Positions 8,621 to 17,648 of a stretch of 64,000 nucleotides of DNA are shown piece after piece; position 1 is the stretch's first letter; each line of letters begins with the position of its first letter. The notes under the pieces were generated by a model, which was not told the origin of the DNA, searched no databases, and saw only the letters and a program-made list of their open reading frames with translations. Origin of the DNA: Tahibacter aquaticus (lineage in GTDB: Bacteria; Pseudomonadota; Gammaproteobacteria; Xanthomonadales; Rhodanobacteraceae); contig NZ_SNZH01000013.1 in assembly GCF_004363655.1 (NCBI RefSeq), positions 124,001 through 188,000 of the forward strand, written 5' to 3'. The translations under genes and the position numbers were made by a program.

Positions 8621-10342
8621 ATGCCCCATAGCGTAGAACTGATCAGCACCATCGCCGCCGCTCTCGGCCTCGCCCTGATCGTCGGCTTCATCGCCGTAAA
8701 GCTGAAGCTGCCCGCCCTGGTCGGCTATCTCGTCGCCGGCATCATCATCGGCCCGGCCACGCCGGGCTTCGTCGCCGACGTCCACCTGGCCGGCCAGCTC
8801 GCCGAAATCGGCGTGATGCTGCTGATGTTCGGCGTAGGCCTGCATTTCTCCCTCGACGACCTGCTCTCGGTCAAACGCATCGCCCTGCCCGGCGCGCTGG
8901 TGCAGATCAGCGTGGCCACGGCGCTGGGCGCCGGCCTGGCCTGGCTGTGGGGCTGGCCGCTCGCCGCCGGCCTGGTATTCGGCCTGGCCCTGTCCGTCGC
9001 CAGCACCGTCGTGCTGCTGCGTGCACTGGAAAGCCGCGGCCTGGTGGAATCGGTCAACGGCCGCATCGCCGTGGGCTGGCTGGTGGTCGAAGACCTGGTC
9101 ATGGTGCTGGCCCTGGTGCTGCTGCCGGCGCTGGCCGGCATGGACGGCGGCGACGCCGCCAGCGCCGGCCACGCCGCGCATGCCGCCCGGCCGCTGTGGC
9201 TGGCCATCGCCATCACCCTGGGCAAGGTCGCTGCCTTCGTCGTGCTGATGCTGGTCGGCGGGCGCAAGCTGTTTCCCTGGCTGCTGTGGCAGGTGGCGCG
9301 CACCGGTTCGCGCGAACTGTTCACCCTGTGCGTGATCGCCGCCGCGGTCGGCATTGCCTATCTCGCCGGCATTCTGTTCGACGTGTCGTTCGCGCTGGGC
9401 GCCTTCCTCGCCGGCATGGTGCTGCGCGAATCCGAACTGAGCTACCGCGCCGCGGAAGAATCGCTGCCGCTGCGCGATGCGTTCGCGGTGCTGTTCTTCG
9501 TCTCAGTCGGCATGCTGTTCGATCCGAAGATCCTGCTGACCCAGCCGCTGATGGTGCTGGCCGTGGTCGGCGTGGTCATCGTCGGCAAAGGTATTGCGGC
9601 GACCGCGCTGGTGCTGCTGCTGCGCTATCCGCTGAACACGGCGCTGACCGTCTCCGCCGGCCTGGCGCAGATCGGCGAGTTCTCTTTCATCATCGCTGCG
9701 CTGGGCGTGTCGCTGAAGATCCTGCCGGTGGAAGGACAGAACCTGATCCTGGCCGGCGCGATCATTTCCATCGCGCTCAATCCGCTGATCTTCCAGGCGA
9801 TAGAGCCGGCCCAGTCCTGGATACGCAAGCGCTCGCGCTTCGCGCGCAAGCTGGAGCGCCCGGCCGACCCGCTGGCCGAACTGCCCATGAGCGTGGGCTC
9901 GGACTACCTCACCGGCCATGTGCTGCTGGTCGGCTACGGCCGCGTCGGCCGGCGCATCGCCGCGGCACTGCGCGAGCGCGGCCTGCGCCTGGTGGTGGCG
10001 GAAGAAAACCGCGAGCGCGTGGAAACCCTGCGCCAGCAGGGCATCCATGCCGTCGCCGGCAATGCGGCGGAAGCGGCCGTGCTGATCCAGGCGCATGTGG
10101 CGCGCGCGCGCCTGCTCGTCATCGCCATTCCCGATACCTTCCATGTACGCCAGATGGTGGAAACCGCGCGCGCGCTGAATCCGGCCATCCAGGTGGTCGT
10201 GCGCTCGCACAGCGAAGAGGAAGCCGCCCTGCTGCAGCAGGACGCCGCGACCGACGTCTTCATCGGCGAGGAAACCCTGGCCACGGCCATGACGCGCGAC
10301 GTGCTGGAAAAAGCCGCAGCCACCCCGGCACCGGCACACTGA
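8621..10342 (+). CDS. ybaL: YbaL/KefB-type monovalent cation:proton antiporter (CPA2)
   Basis: A 573-residue inner-membrane transporter. About 12 hydrophobic segments fill residues 8-390 (Na_H_Exchanger domain), including the family signature GLALSVASTVVLL near residue 125 and GEFSFIIAALG near residue 350. A cytosolic TrkA_N/RCK domain follows from ~residue 425, with nucleotide-binding motif LLVGYGRVGRR. The length and domain order match E. coli YbaL (558 residues). Proteins of this group exchange K+ or Na+ for H+. The gene ends 22 bp before a GNAT gene and may be cotranscribed with it. Confidence 0.92.
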   Translation: MPHSVELISTIAAALGLALIVGFIAVKLKLPALVGYLVAGIIIGPATPGFVADVHLAGQLAEIGVMLLMFGVGLHFSLDDLLSVKRIALPGALVQISVATALGAGLAWLWGWPLAAGLVFGLALSVASTVVLLRALESRGLVESVNGRIAVGWLVVEDLVMVLALVLLPALAGMDGGDAASAGHAAHAARPLWLAIAITLGKVAAFVVLMLVGGRKLFPWLLWQVARTGSRELFTLCVIAAAVGIAYLAGILFDVSFALGAFLAGMVLRESELSYRAAEESLPLRDAFAVLFFVSVGMLFDPKILLTQPLMVLAVVGVVIVGKGIAATALVLLLRYPLNTALTVSAGLAQIGEFSFIIAALGVSLKILPVEGQNLILAGAIISIALNPLIFQAIEPAQSWIRKRSRFARKLERPADPLAELPMSVGSDYLTGHVLLVGYGRVGRRIAAALRERGLRLVVAEENRERVETLRQQGIHAVAGNAAEAAVLIQAHVARARLLVIAIPDTFHVRQMVETARALNPAIQVVVRSHSEEEAALLQQDAATDVFIGEETLATAMTRDVLEKAAATPAPAH

Positions 10343-10364
10343 GAACACATCGGGAAACGTATAC

Positions 10365-10898
10365 ATGTCTGAAACGGACAGCGGCCTGACCATCCGCCGC
10401 GGCGTGGCCGCCGACGCGCCGGAGCTGGCACGCAACATGGCGCAATGGTTTCTCGCCGCCTACGCCCATGCCAGCGACGCGGCCAACACCGGCGCCTTCG
10501 TCGCGGCGAATTTCGACGCGGCGCGGCAGGCGGCCGAGCTGGCCGATCCGTCCATCGTCACGCTGCTGGCGGAAAGCGCCGGCGTCATGGTCGGCTATGC
10601 ACAGCTGCGCCTGGCGCGGCCGGCACCGGACTGCGTGGACAAGGACGCCAGCGCCGAAGTCGGCCGCTTCTACTTCGCGCCCTCGCAGCACGGCCGCGGC
10701 GGCGCGGCGGCACTGATGCAGGCACTGCGCGCCCAGGCGCGCGAACGCGGCCGCTACTGGCTATGGCTGCTGGTCTGGCAGGAAGCGCCGCAGGCCATCC
10801 GCTTCTACGAGAAGCAGGGTTTCGAGAAAGTCGGCACGGCCGTCTTCCTGGTCGGCGAAGACCGCAAAGCCGACTGGGTCATGTGCGGACCGGTCTGA
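10365..10898 (+). CDS. GNAT-family N-acetyltransferase
   Basis: A 177-residue acetyltransferase. Acetyl-CoA binding motif A is visible as VGRFYFAPSQHGRGGAAALM around residues 98-117, and motif B as FYEKQGFEKVGTAVF at ~147-161. The substrate cannot be read from the sequence; similar genes are annotated as ribosomal-protein or small-molecule acetyltransferases. It follows the antiporter gene at 22 bp on the same strand. Confidence 0.88.
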   Translation: MSETDSGLTIRRGVAADAPELARNMAQWFLAAYAHASDAANTGAFVAANFDAARQAAELADPSIVTLLAESAGVMVGYAQLRLARPAPDCVDKDASAEVGRFYFAPSQHGRGGAAALMQALRAQARERGRYWLWLLVWQEAPQAIRFYEKQGFEKVGTAVFLVGEDRKADWVMCGPV

Positions 10899-10909
10899 CA
10901 CAGCTGCCT

Positions 10910-11014
10910 CGTAGGGCGCCGATGAGCGCAGCGAATTGCGCCGCCCTTCCCGCACGAAGGTAGCCCACCCCACTACCTCACCGTGCGATTCGCATGCGCT
11001 CGTCGCACCCTACG
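10910..11014. repeat. Intergenic repeat locus b (two copies, + then -)
   Basis: A plus-strand copy begins CGTAGGGCGCCGATGAGCGC at 10910 and runs to about 10946. An inverted copy at 10983-11014 ends with CTCGTCGCACCCTACG. The two could pair into a long hairpin in the gap between the converging GNAT and glutaminase genes. They are of the same family as the unit at 3079. Confidence 0.8.
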
Positions 11015-11021
11015 AATCAAT

Positions 11022-11957
11022 TCATGCGCCGGGCAAACCGCCGAACACACTGACACCGGTCGCCGCGGCAAACTGCTCTATCGCGGCGGCGGCGGCGATG
11101 GAATTGCCTGTTGCATCCAGCCGCGGCGACCAGGCGCAGATGCTCATGCGCCCGGGCACGATGGCGAGAATGCCGCCGCCGACACCGGTCTTGGTCGGCA
11201 AGCCGATGCGGAAGGCAAAATCGCCGGCCGCATCGTAGGCGCCGCAGGTCAGCATCAAGGCGTTGACACGGCGCGCATCGAGCGGATCGAGCACACGCAC
11301 GCCACTGGGCTGGCGACCATCGGCAGCAAGGAACAGTGCCGCCTGCGCCAGTTCCGCGCAGGACATGGCAATGGCGCACTGCGCGCAGTACGCGTCCAGT
11401 ACCGCGGCGACCTCGCCTTGCAGATTGCCAAAGCTGCGCATGAAATGCGCAATCGCCGCATTGCGGTCGCTGTGCAGGCGCTCCGAGCGCGCGACCTCCG
11501 TGTCGATCGCCACCGTGGTGCGGCCGAGCAGGCGATGGACGAATTCCAGTACGGCGCGCTCAGGCTGCAAATAGCGCCGGCACAGCACGTCGGTGATGAC
11601 CAGCGCGCCGGCATTGACGAACGGGTTGCGCGGAATGCCGCGTTCGCGCTCCAGCAGAACCAGCGAATTGAATGGCGTGCCGGAAGGCTCGCGGCCGACG
11701 CGCTGCCATAGCGCATCGCCTTCGCGCTGCAGGGCCAGCGTCAGCGCGAACAGCTTGCTGATGCTTTGTATCGAAAATGCCTGATCAGCCTGGCCGGCGC
11801 GGAACACTGCACCGTCCACCGTGGCAACGGCAATGCCGAACTGCTGCGGCGCGACGCGCGCCAGGGCGGGGATGTAATCGGCAACGTCGCCGCTATCGGT
11901 AAGACATATAGCGGCTTCGGCGATTTGCGCGAGCAGCGGGGAAAAATCGTCGGCCAT
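11022..11957 (-). CDS. glsA: Glutaminase
   Basis: A 311-residue serine-type glutaminase, which hydrolyses L-glutamine to glutamate and ammonia in the cytosol. The beta-lactamase-like fold shows the S-x-x-K pair Ser65/Lys68 in SIQSISKLF, the conserved NPFVNAGAL near residue 117, LTCGAYDAAG near 237, and the C-terminal GLPTKTGVGGGI. The length matches the GlsA/YbaS/YneH family (about 305-310). It is transcribed alone; the stop lies just past an inverted copy of the intergenic repeat. Family confidence is high; the symbol is by family. Confidence 0.93.
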   Translation of the reverse strand: MADDFSPLLAQIAEAAICLTDSGDVADYIPALARVAPQQFGIAVATVDGAVFRAGQADQAFSIQSISKLFALTLALQREGDALWQRVGREPSGTPFNSLVLLERERGIPRNPFVNAGALVITDVLCRRYLQPERAVLEFVHRLLGRTTVAIDTEVARSERLHSDRNAAIAHFMRSFGNLQGEVAAVLDAYCAQCAIAMSCAELAQAALFLAADGRQPSGVRVLDPLDARRVNALMLTCGAYDAAGDFAFRIGLPTKTGVGGGILAIVPGRMSICAWSPRLDATGNSIAAAAAIEQFAAATGVSVFGGLPGA

Positions 11958-12017
11958 GGGTACAGCGTGGTGCGGCGAGGGCTAAACACCGGATGATAGC
12001 GTGCTGCCTGGACAAAC

Positions 12018-12066
12018 CGGCAAAGCCCTCTCCCCCGGGCCTTGTGCCTGGAGGAGAGGGAATACG
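12018..12066 (-). terminator. Hairpin downstream of the secreted subtilase gene
   Basis: Read on the minus strand, TCCCTCTCC (12054-12062) can pair with GGGAGAGGG, leading into CTTTGCCGG. An outer pair CCGGCAA/TTGCCGG strengthens it. It begins about 15 bases past the stop of the subtilase gene. A related C-rich/G-rich hairpin lies at 34964-35019. Confidence 0.45.
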
Positions 12067-12077
12067 TCTTGCCGGCT

Positions 12078-14453
12078 TCAGAACTGGAGGCTCCAGTCGT
12101 CGAGATAGCCCGCATCGGTGCTGTAGACGTCGGTCACGCGCAGACGCCACAGACCGTTCTTGGCCGAGGCCGAGGCATTTACGGTGTAGGTGGCGTGGAT
12201 GTCGTCACCGCTGTCGTTGTCGTAGTTTTTCAGGCGCACGGTCTGGCCGCTGGGAGCGATCAGGTCGATCTGCACGTCGCCGCGATACGGATGCACGATA
12301 TTCACCGTGACCCTGGTCTGGGCGGAGGCGTTGCCGCTCTGGCCGGATACCGTGATCGGACTGGTGACATTGCCCGGATCGGGAATCGCGTAGTCGGTGG
12401 TGTTGCTGAAACCGCCGCCACCGCCCGTGGTATAGCTGCCGGTGAGGCTGACGCCGGAAAAAGCCGCATAGGCGACCAGCTTGACGTAGTAGGTGCCGGC
12501 CTGGACATTGCTAATTGTGCAGGTTTCGCTATTGCTCGGCGTATCGGACTTGCAGGTATAGCTGGCCGTGGTCGGCGCGCTGCCCAGCTTGGCGTAGACG
12601 TCGACATCGCCGCTGCCGCCGCTGGTGACGAACTTAAGGTTGCTGGCACCGGCCGGCACGACCAGGCTGAAATCGAGCGAGCCGTTCAGAGCCGCACTCA
12701 GGCCGGTCTTGGCCACGCCGTTCTGCAGCACTGCGCCGCCGCCGTTGCTGGGCACAGTGACCGAGGCGGTCTTGGTGTTGTCCAGGCCGCCGTTGTCGGT
12801 GACCTTGAGGGTGACCGTGTACGTACCGGCGGCCGCATACGTCTTGCTAGGGCTGGTCGCGGTCGAGGTGGTGCCGTCGCCAAAATCCCAGGCATGCGAG
12901 GCGATGCTGCCATCGCTGTCGCTGGACGCGTCAGTGAAGCTGACGGTGAGATCGTTCGCGCTGAAGGTGAAATTCGCCGTTGGTGCGACATTGCCGCCAT
13001 TGCCGCCAAGAGCGAGCAAGGTCTTCTTCGCATCGACCAGGCCGGCGCCGCAACCGCCACTGCAGCTGCCGGGCAAGGTGCGCACGTTCTGCTTGAGCAG
13101 GGTTTCGATCTCGTCCGGCGTCTTGCCGGGTGCCTTGGCCAGGATCAGCGCGGCCAGGCCGGCTACATGCGGCGTCGCCATCGAGGTGCCCTGGTAGTAG
13201 GCATAGGTTTCGCTGCCGGGCGCGCTGGTGCCGCTGTTGAGCGTGGACAGCACGCCGTTGCCGGCGACCGCGGTTTCGCCACCGGGCGCGGTCACGTCGA
13301 TGCCGGTGCCGTAGTTGGAATACGACGCGCGGTTGCCTTCGCGATCGCTGGCGGCGACGGCGACTACCCCACTGCAGTTGGCCGGCTGGAAGCCCGACAC
13401 GTTGGTATTCGAATTGCCCGCCGCGATGATGACGACGGTGCCGCGCTGCCGCGCAGCGTTGATCGCACTCTGATAGGTGGAACTGCACGAGCCGCTGCCG
13501 CCGAGGCTCATGTTGATCACCTTGGCCGGCGTCTCGTTCGCGGGCACGCCCTGCACGCTGCCGCCGGAAGCCCAGATGATCGCGTCGGAAATATCCGCCA
13601 GGCTGCCGCCGCCCTTGCCCAGTACACGCACGGGCTGGACCTTGGCATTGAAGGACACGCCGGCCACGCCCTTGGAGTTGTTGGTCAACGCGGCAATGGT
13701 GCCGGCGACATGGGTGCCGTGCCAGCTGGAATTGTTGCCATTGTAGGCATCGCCAGGATCGGCCGGATTCGAATCGCGGCCGTTGCCGTCGTTGGAGACT
13801 GTGGTATCGCTGATGAAGTCGTAGCCGGCCACGGTCTGGCCGGACAGATCGCTATGGGTGGTGATGCCGGTATCGATCACTGCCACCACGACGCCGCTGC
13901 CGGTGGAAATGTCCCAGGCTTCAGGCAGGTTCATGCCGGCGGTGGACTCGAAGTAATGCCACTGGTCCTGGTAGCGCGTGTCGTTGGGTGTCAACGCAAT
14001 CTGCATGCGCGCATCGGGCTCGATCAGGGCCACGTCCGGGTTCTTGGCGAATTCGGCCATGATCTTCTGCGCCGACGGTACTGCGCCGCGGTGGCTGGCA
14101 GCAGCATTCAGCTCGATCAGGAAGCCACCGGTAGCCAGCGGCCGCACCTGCCTGAATTCGCTGCCCAGTGCCTGGCCGGCACGTGCCAGGTCGGCGTCGA
14201 GGCGCTTGGCCGAGGCTTCGGCCAGGGCGGCGTTCTCGCTGGTGCCGAACGGCATCGCGTCAAAATAATGCACAATGAAACGCGTATACGTGTCGCCGCC
14301 CCGCAGCGCGTCCAGCGCCATGCGCTCGCCGCTGGCGGCGCGTTCGGTCCAGACCGTGCCGGCCATGGCGCTGGTCACCGTTCCTGCCAGCAAGGCTGCG
14401 GCAGCCAGGCTGAGGGCCGTGCGCCGACCCAGGTTGATGCTTAGTTTGCTCAC
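12078..14453 (-). CDS. Secreted subtilisin-like (S8) protease with PKD, PPC and P domains
   Basis: A 791-residue exported serine protease. Residues 1-31 are a signal peptide, ~55-150 an I9-like propeptide, and ~155-485 the catalytic domain with Asp194 (AVIDTG), His245 (WHGTHVAG), oxyanion Asn347 (AAGN) and Ser424 (GTSMATP). A PKD domain (~490-568, with WDFGDG), a bacterial pre-peptidase C-terminal domain (~577-675) and a P/Homo-B domain (~685-791, with HPYRGDVQIDL) follow. The GTG at 14453 follows AGGTGA at 5 bp and starts the signal peptide; the frame extends upstream without meaning. Its neighbour upstream on the same strand is a second subtilase pair, 533 bp away. Confidence 0.92.
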   Translation of the reverse strand: MSKLSINLGRRTALSLAAAALLAGTVTSAMAGTVWTERAASGERMALDALRGGDTYTRFIVHYFDAMPFGTSENAALAEASAKRLDADLARAGQALGSEFRQVRPLATGGFLIELNAAASHRGAVPSAQKIMAEFAKNPDVALIEPDARMQIALTPNDTRYQDQWHYFESTAGMNLPEAWDISTGSGVVVAVIDTGITTHSDLSGQTVAGYDFISDTTVSNDGNGRDSNPADPGDAYNGNNSSWHGTHVAGTIAALTNNSKGVAGVSFNAKVQPVRVLGKGGGSLADISDAIIWASGGSVQGVPANETPAKVINMSLGGSGSCSSTYQSAINAARQRGTVVIIAAGNSNTNVSGFQPANCSGVVAVAASDREGNRASYSNYGTGIDVTAPGGETAVAGNGVLSTLNSGTSAPGSETYAYYQGTSMATPHVAGLAALILAKAPGKTPDEIETLLKQNVRTLPGSCSGGCGAGLVDAKKTLLALGGNGGNVAPTANFTFSANDLTVSFTDASSDSDGSIASHAWDFGDGTTSTATSPSKTYAAAGTYTVTLKVTDNGGLDNTKTASVTVPSNGGGAVLQNGVAKTGLSAALNGSLDFSLVVPAGASNLKFVTSGGSGDVDVYAKLGSAPTTASYTCKSDTPSNSETCTISNVQAGTYYVKLVAYAAFSGVSLTGSYTTGGGGGFSNTTDYAIPDPGNVTSPITVSGQSGNASAQTRVTVNIVHPYRGDVQIDLIAPSGQTVRLKNYDNDSGDDIHATYTVNASASAKNGLWRLRVTDVYSTDAGYLDDWSLQF

Positions 14454-14986
14454 GAGTTCACCTATGCAAAAGCGATTTGTGGTGTGGGCAGCCCCCTCTG
14501 GCTGCCCGCTCGTCCTTTTCGCCGCGCACGCACGTCCCGCCGCGCTGCTGGCGCGACGTCGCTGATCTGTACCGAATGTGCGGCGCCGGAACTTCGATGG
14601 GTTGCCCGGCGGCGTGACGGTCTGCGCGGCCCCCGCCGCGTTCGACGGTGTCACGCTAACGCTGCCGGCGCTGCCCAGGCATGAGCGCAGGGAATGCCGC
14701 CACAACGGTCATACCGTCAGGGCGAGAGCGCCAGGGGAAATACGCAACACGCCAGGCTGCCGGACTCGGCGACGCACAGGCCGGAATGACGCCCATCGCC
14801 AGGCAGTACGTCGCCGTGCGATTTTGCGAAAAAATAACTATCAAATAGTGAGCGGTGCATCGCTCTACCCCAACGGCCGGCCGGTACATGCCGCAACCGT
14901 GGCAACAGGGCAAAGAAACAGGCGGCACACGCCATGGCCGCGATGGCGGGGAATGGATCGGCGGCGGCGCCAATTCGGCGCGGAAA
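14454..14986. other. 533-bp gap between the two subtilase loci
   Basis: I see no convincing gene. The frames that stay open lack a ribosome-binding site and have arginine/alanine-rich translations typical of antisense GC-rich DNA. The AT-rich piece around 14818-14850 holds the terminator-like structure listed separately. The promoter of the secreted subtilase must lie here or further upstream but is not obvious. Confidence 0.5.
14828..14865 (-). terminator. Possible intrinsic terminator after the subtilase-partner gene
   Basis: On the minus strand, two small stems (GAGCG/CGCTC at 14850-14865 and ACTAT/ATAGT at 14837-14849) are followed by TATTTTTTC. It lies about 120 bp past the stop of the 203-residue partner gene. 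The stems are short, so support is moderate. Confidence 0.4.
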
Positions 14987-15598
14987 TCAACCGTGGGCGA
15001 CGACGGCGATCTGGATAGACCTCAACACGCCATCGATCATGGCCGCGGCCGAATAGTTGCCGACGCCACTGATCGGACTGTCATCGATCGCAATCAGCCC
15101 CTGCAGCGGCGAAACGTCGACGAAACCGAGCAGCTGGGTCAACTCCGCCGGCGACAGCGGCCGGGGCAGCTTGCCGCTGTCGTCGCAGTCGATCTGGATG
15201 GCGACATGGGCGTCGAACCGATCGATGCGCCGTATCGGCGAATGCAGGCTTTGCGGCAAAAAGCTCATGCGGCCGCCAGGAATGGCCGCGGCACTGCCCT
15301 TGGGGGTGCGATTCGCCGGTGGACGAATATAGAACGGCGTGTCGTCTCTTTGCGGATCGAACGTAACCGCTCCGCCGGTAATGACCGACGGCTGCCGGAT
15401 GCCGAGCATGGCCGGGCGGGAAACATGCCAGTCCGGATCCTGCTCCAGCAGGTGAAGATCGTCTTCCTGCACCTGCGCTTCGACCAGGATGGCAGTCTTG
15501 GGCGTCAGCACAATACGCGGCACGCGTTTGCGCAGGCGGTTCTCGGCATCATGGCGCGATGCCGGCTTGCCGGTGTAGGTAAGGACGACGCTAGTCAT
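14987..15598 (-). CDS. Unrecognised protein paired with the leaderless subtilase
   Basis: I do not recognise this 203-residue protein as a known family. Its ATG at 15598 lies within the last codons of the subtilase gene (8-bp overlap), so translation is probably coupled. An ATG at 15622, preceded by GGGGAAAGG, would add eight residues. No signal peptide or membrane segment is seen. Residues ~30-68 (LVEAQVQEDDLHLLEQD, then WHVSRPAM) faintly resemble the end of I9 subtilisin propeptides, so a separately encoded chaperone or inhibitor of the protease is possible; this is inference. The C-terminal half (VDVSPLQGLIAIDDSPISG) has no motif I can name. Confidence 0.75.
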   Translation of the reverse strand: MTSVVLTYTGKPASRHDAENRLRKRVPRIVLTPKTAILVEAQVQEDDLHLLEQDPDWHVSRPAMLGIRQPSVITGGAVTFDPQRDDTPFYIRPPANRTPKGSAAAIPGGRMSFLPQSLHSPIRRIDRFDAHVAIQIDCDDSGKLPRPLSPAELTQLLGFVDVSPLQGLIAIDDSPISGVGNYSAAAMIDGVLRSIQIAVVAHG

Positions 15599-17204
15599 GA
15601 CAGGCGATTCCGTAACCTTCATATGCCTTTCCCCAGCCGACTTCGCGGGCGAGGTCGGTGACGAGTTTGACGATAGCTTCGGCGCGCGCTGCAGTTCGCG
15701 GCATGCTACGCACGCGCTGGTTGCCAGACAAGAGGCGCGCCGCCATGCCGCTGGTAAACGGCGTGGCCATCGACGTGCCCGAATTTGCGGAAAACTTGTT
15801 GCCCGGATAGGTGGAAACCACGCCAACACCGGGGCCGATGAAGCGGGTGGAATCTCCATAATTGGAAAATCCGGCAAAAAACTCGCCCCCCCTGGACCAG
15901 AACTTCGCCAACCGGGCCGCCAGGCATTGCTCGGGAAAACTGGCATGGCGTCCCAGCGCCGCGACGCCGAGTACAGGTTCATAGCAGGCCGGATAACGCG
16001 AATAATCCCTGCCATCATTGCCCGTGGCGGCAAAAATGACGATTCCCGAATTCCACGCCTGCTGCAGCAGCGGTTTCACTTCAAGCATTTCGTCGAAACT
16101 GCCCAAGCTGATATTCACGATATCGCATTCGGCCGCTATGGCACGCTCAAGCGCCCCAGCAACGTCCAGCGAACTCGCCATGGTTGCATCTTTGTCCAAT
16201 GCCCCACCTCTTCGCGGAAAGACCCGGTAGGAGAGCAGCGTGCAAGCGGGTGCGAGTCCGTAAACATTTGTGTTGGCGCCGCGCCTGGCGGCAATTATCC
16301 CGGCCACATGCGTGCCATGGCCGAGACCGTTGTCGCTGAAATCGGAAGAGACCTCGCCTGTTACAGGGCAGTATCCGCCGGCGACTGTAATGTCTTCGTG
16401 CGGACCTACACCGCTGTCGATGACTGCGACGGTCACGCCGCCGCCGGCTTGTTCGTCGTACCTGGCATAGTGGGACAGCAGCATGAATTCGTCGGGAACG
16501 ATGGGCTGCAGCTGTAGCTGAAATTGCTTGTCGGCCGCGGAAAGCTGGATATTGGCTTCGAAGCTAGACCAGTAGGAGTGGTCCGGTTCCGCCGCAAGCA
16601 GGATGATGTAGTCGTGCAAGCCTTTTTCAATCTCCAGTAGCGCCTTGCCCCTGCGATTGGTTACTGCTGCATAGTGCAAATCCGAAGAGTAATTGACGTA
16701 AGCGCGCACTTTCACGTCTTTGACAGGCTTTCCCTCGGAATCGTTCACGCTGACCTGCAAGCGCCGCAATGCGGCGCCCTGCGCCGGGCGGTAAATCCAT
16801 CGGTCGAGTTCGGAAGCCAATGGCAGGAAAGTCTGCGGATAAAGCATCGCAACCGGTGCGACTTCGATGGAAGGGAATTTGCGCTGGATTTCCGCGACCT
16901 GCCGGGTATCGCCACGCACAATGCGCGAACGCAGTGCCGGTTTCGAGAAATTCATGCGGTTACCGCGGGACATCGATTGCAGGCCGGCACCGCCGGCATC
17001 TTCTTCCAGATTGGTTATGGCCGCTACTTCGGGGCTGTTCCTTGGTGTCTCGCTGGCAACCTGTACGACGACGAGCCCGGAAGTTTCCTGTTGCCGCCTG
17101 GCCTGGCGCAAGCTCATCTGCTTCAAAAACTCGGTTACGCGCTCGTCCCTGGCTTGAGCTTCGGCATCAGATACAGCAAGTCCAAGCGCGAATTCTGCAG
17201 CCAT
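15591..17204 (-). CDS. Subtilisin-like (S8) protease without clear export signal, with inserted Ig-like domain
   Basis: A 537-residue subtilase. From the ATG at 17204 (after GGGGGTG at 6 bp) there is no typical signal peptide; an alternative start at 17255 has a poorer ribosome-binding site. Residues ~20-125 are a charged N-terminal domain. Residues ~147-235 look like a beta-sandwich of the Ig/CNA-B kind (LQVSVNDSEGKPVKDVKVRAY). The catalytic domain holds Asp263 (VAVIDSG), His296 (GHGTHVAG), Asn396 (ATGND) and Ser478 (SGTSMATP), so the protease should be active. The next gene overlaps its end. The combination suggests a protease regulated by, or processing, its partner. Confidence 0.85.
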   Translation of the reverse strand: MAAEFALGLAVSDAEAQARDERVTEFLKQMSLRQARRQQETSGLVVVQVASETPRNSPEVAAITNLEEDAGGAGLQSMSRGNRMNFSKPALRSRIVRGDTRQVAEIQRKFPSIEVAPVAMLYPQTFLPLASELDRWIYRPAQGAALRRLQVSVNDSEGKPVKDVKVRAYVNYSSDLHYAAVTNRRGKALLEIEKGLHDYIILLAAEPDHSYWSSFEANIQLSAADKQFQLQLQPIVPDEFMLLSHYARYDEQAGGGVTVAVIDSGVGPHEDITVAGGYCPVTGEVSSDFSDNGLGHGTHVAGIIAARRGANTNVYGLAPACTLLSYRVFPRRGGALDKDATMASSLDVAGALERAIAAECDIVNISLGSFDEMLEVKPLLQQAWNSGIVIFAATGNDGRDYSRYPACYEPVLGVAALGRHASFPEQCLAARLAKFWSRGGEFFAGFSNYGDSTRFIGPGVGVVSTYPGNKFSANSGTSMATPFTSGMAARLLSGNQRVRSMPRTAARAEAIVKLVTDLAREVGWGKAYEGYGIACHD

Positions 17205-17648
17205 CGAAAACACCCCCGTAAAAATTCTTGTTAATGTCGAGCTATTTCCAGCCATTGGCGACGGCCGGTCCTTCGGCTGCCGGCAGATCAAACGCTGGAG
17301 AAGTTGTCGTTTTTGACGGGGCAGGATGCCGTGGACCAGCGGCGGATTTCCCGGCATTTCCCACCCGTCACGACATTCCGTCAGGCCTGTTCAAATTTGG
17401 ATTTTCGGGTATCGAATGCGGTGCCGTCGGCACGCCAGGAAGACGATGACCCCGTTGCAGCGGCCCGACATTGCCGGCCGTATTTAGCGCGCAACTAGTG
17501 ATGTTCGCAACAGTATTGTCATGTGCACAAATTTGTCTTCGCCGACAGATGGCATCTCATGGAGTGCTGTGTCGCCAGGGCGCACAACCTCTCAGGCAGG
17601 ACGGCTGCAACGCTCCACGCCGCGGAGCAGCCGGGCCACCACGCTCGC
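17205..17648. other. 444-bp gap, no gene seen
   Basis: The stretch lies between the leaderless subtilase start and the end of the LysR gene. It is less GC-rich than its surroundings around 17490-17545. I find no coding region, RNA gene or clear promoter. Confidence 0.5.

Noticed and set aside
16018-17234. Plus-strand coding regions opposite the leaderless subtilase
   Set aside because: They overlap the catalytic domain antisense and have no recognisable motifs or ribosome-binding sites.
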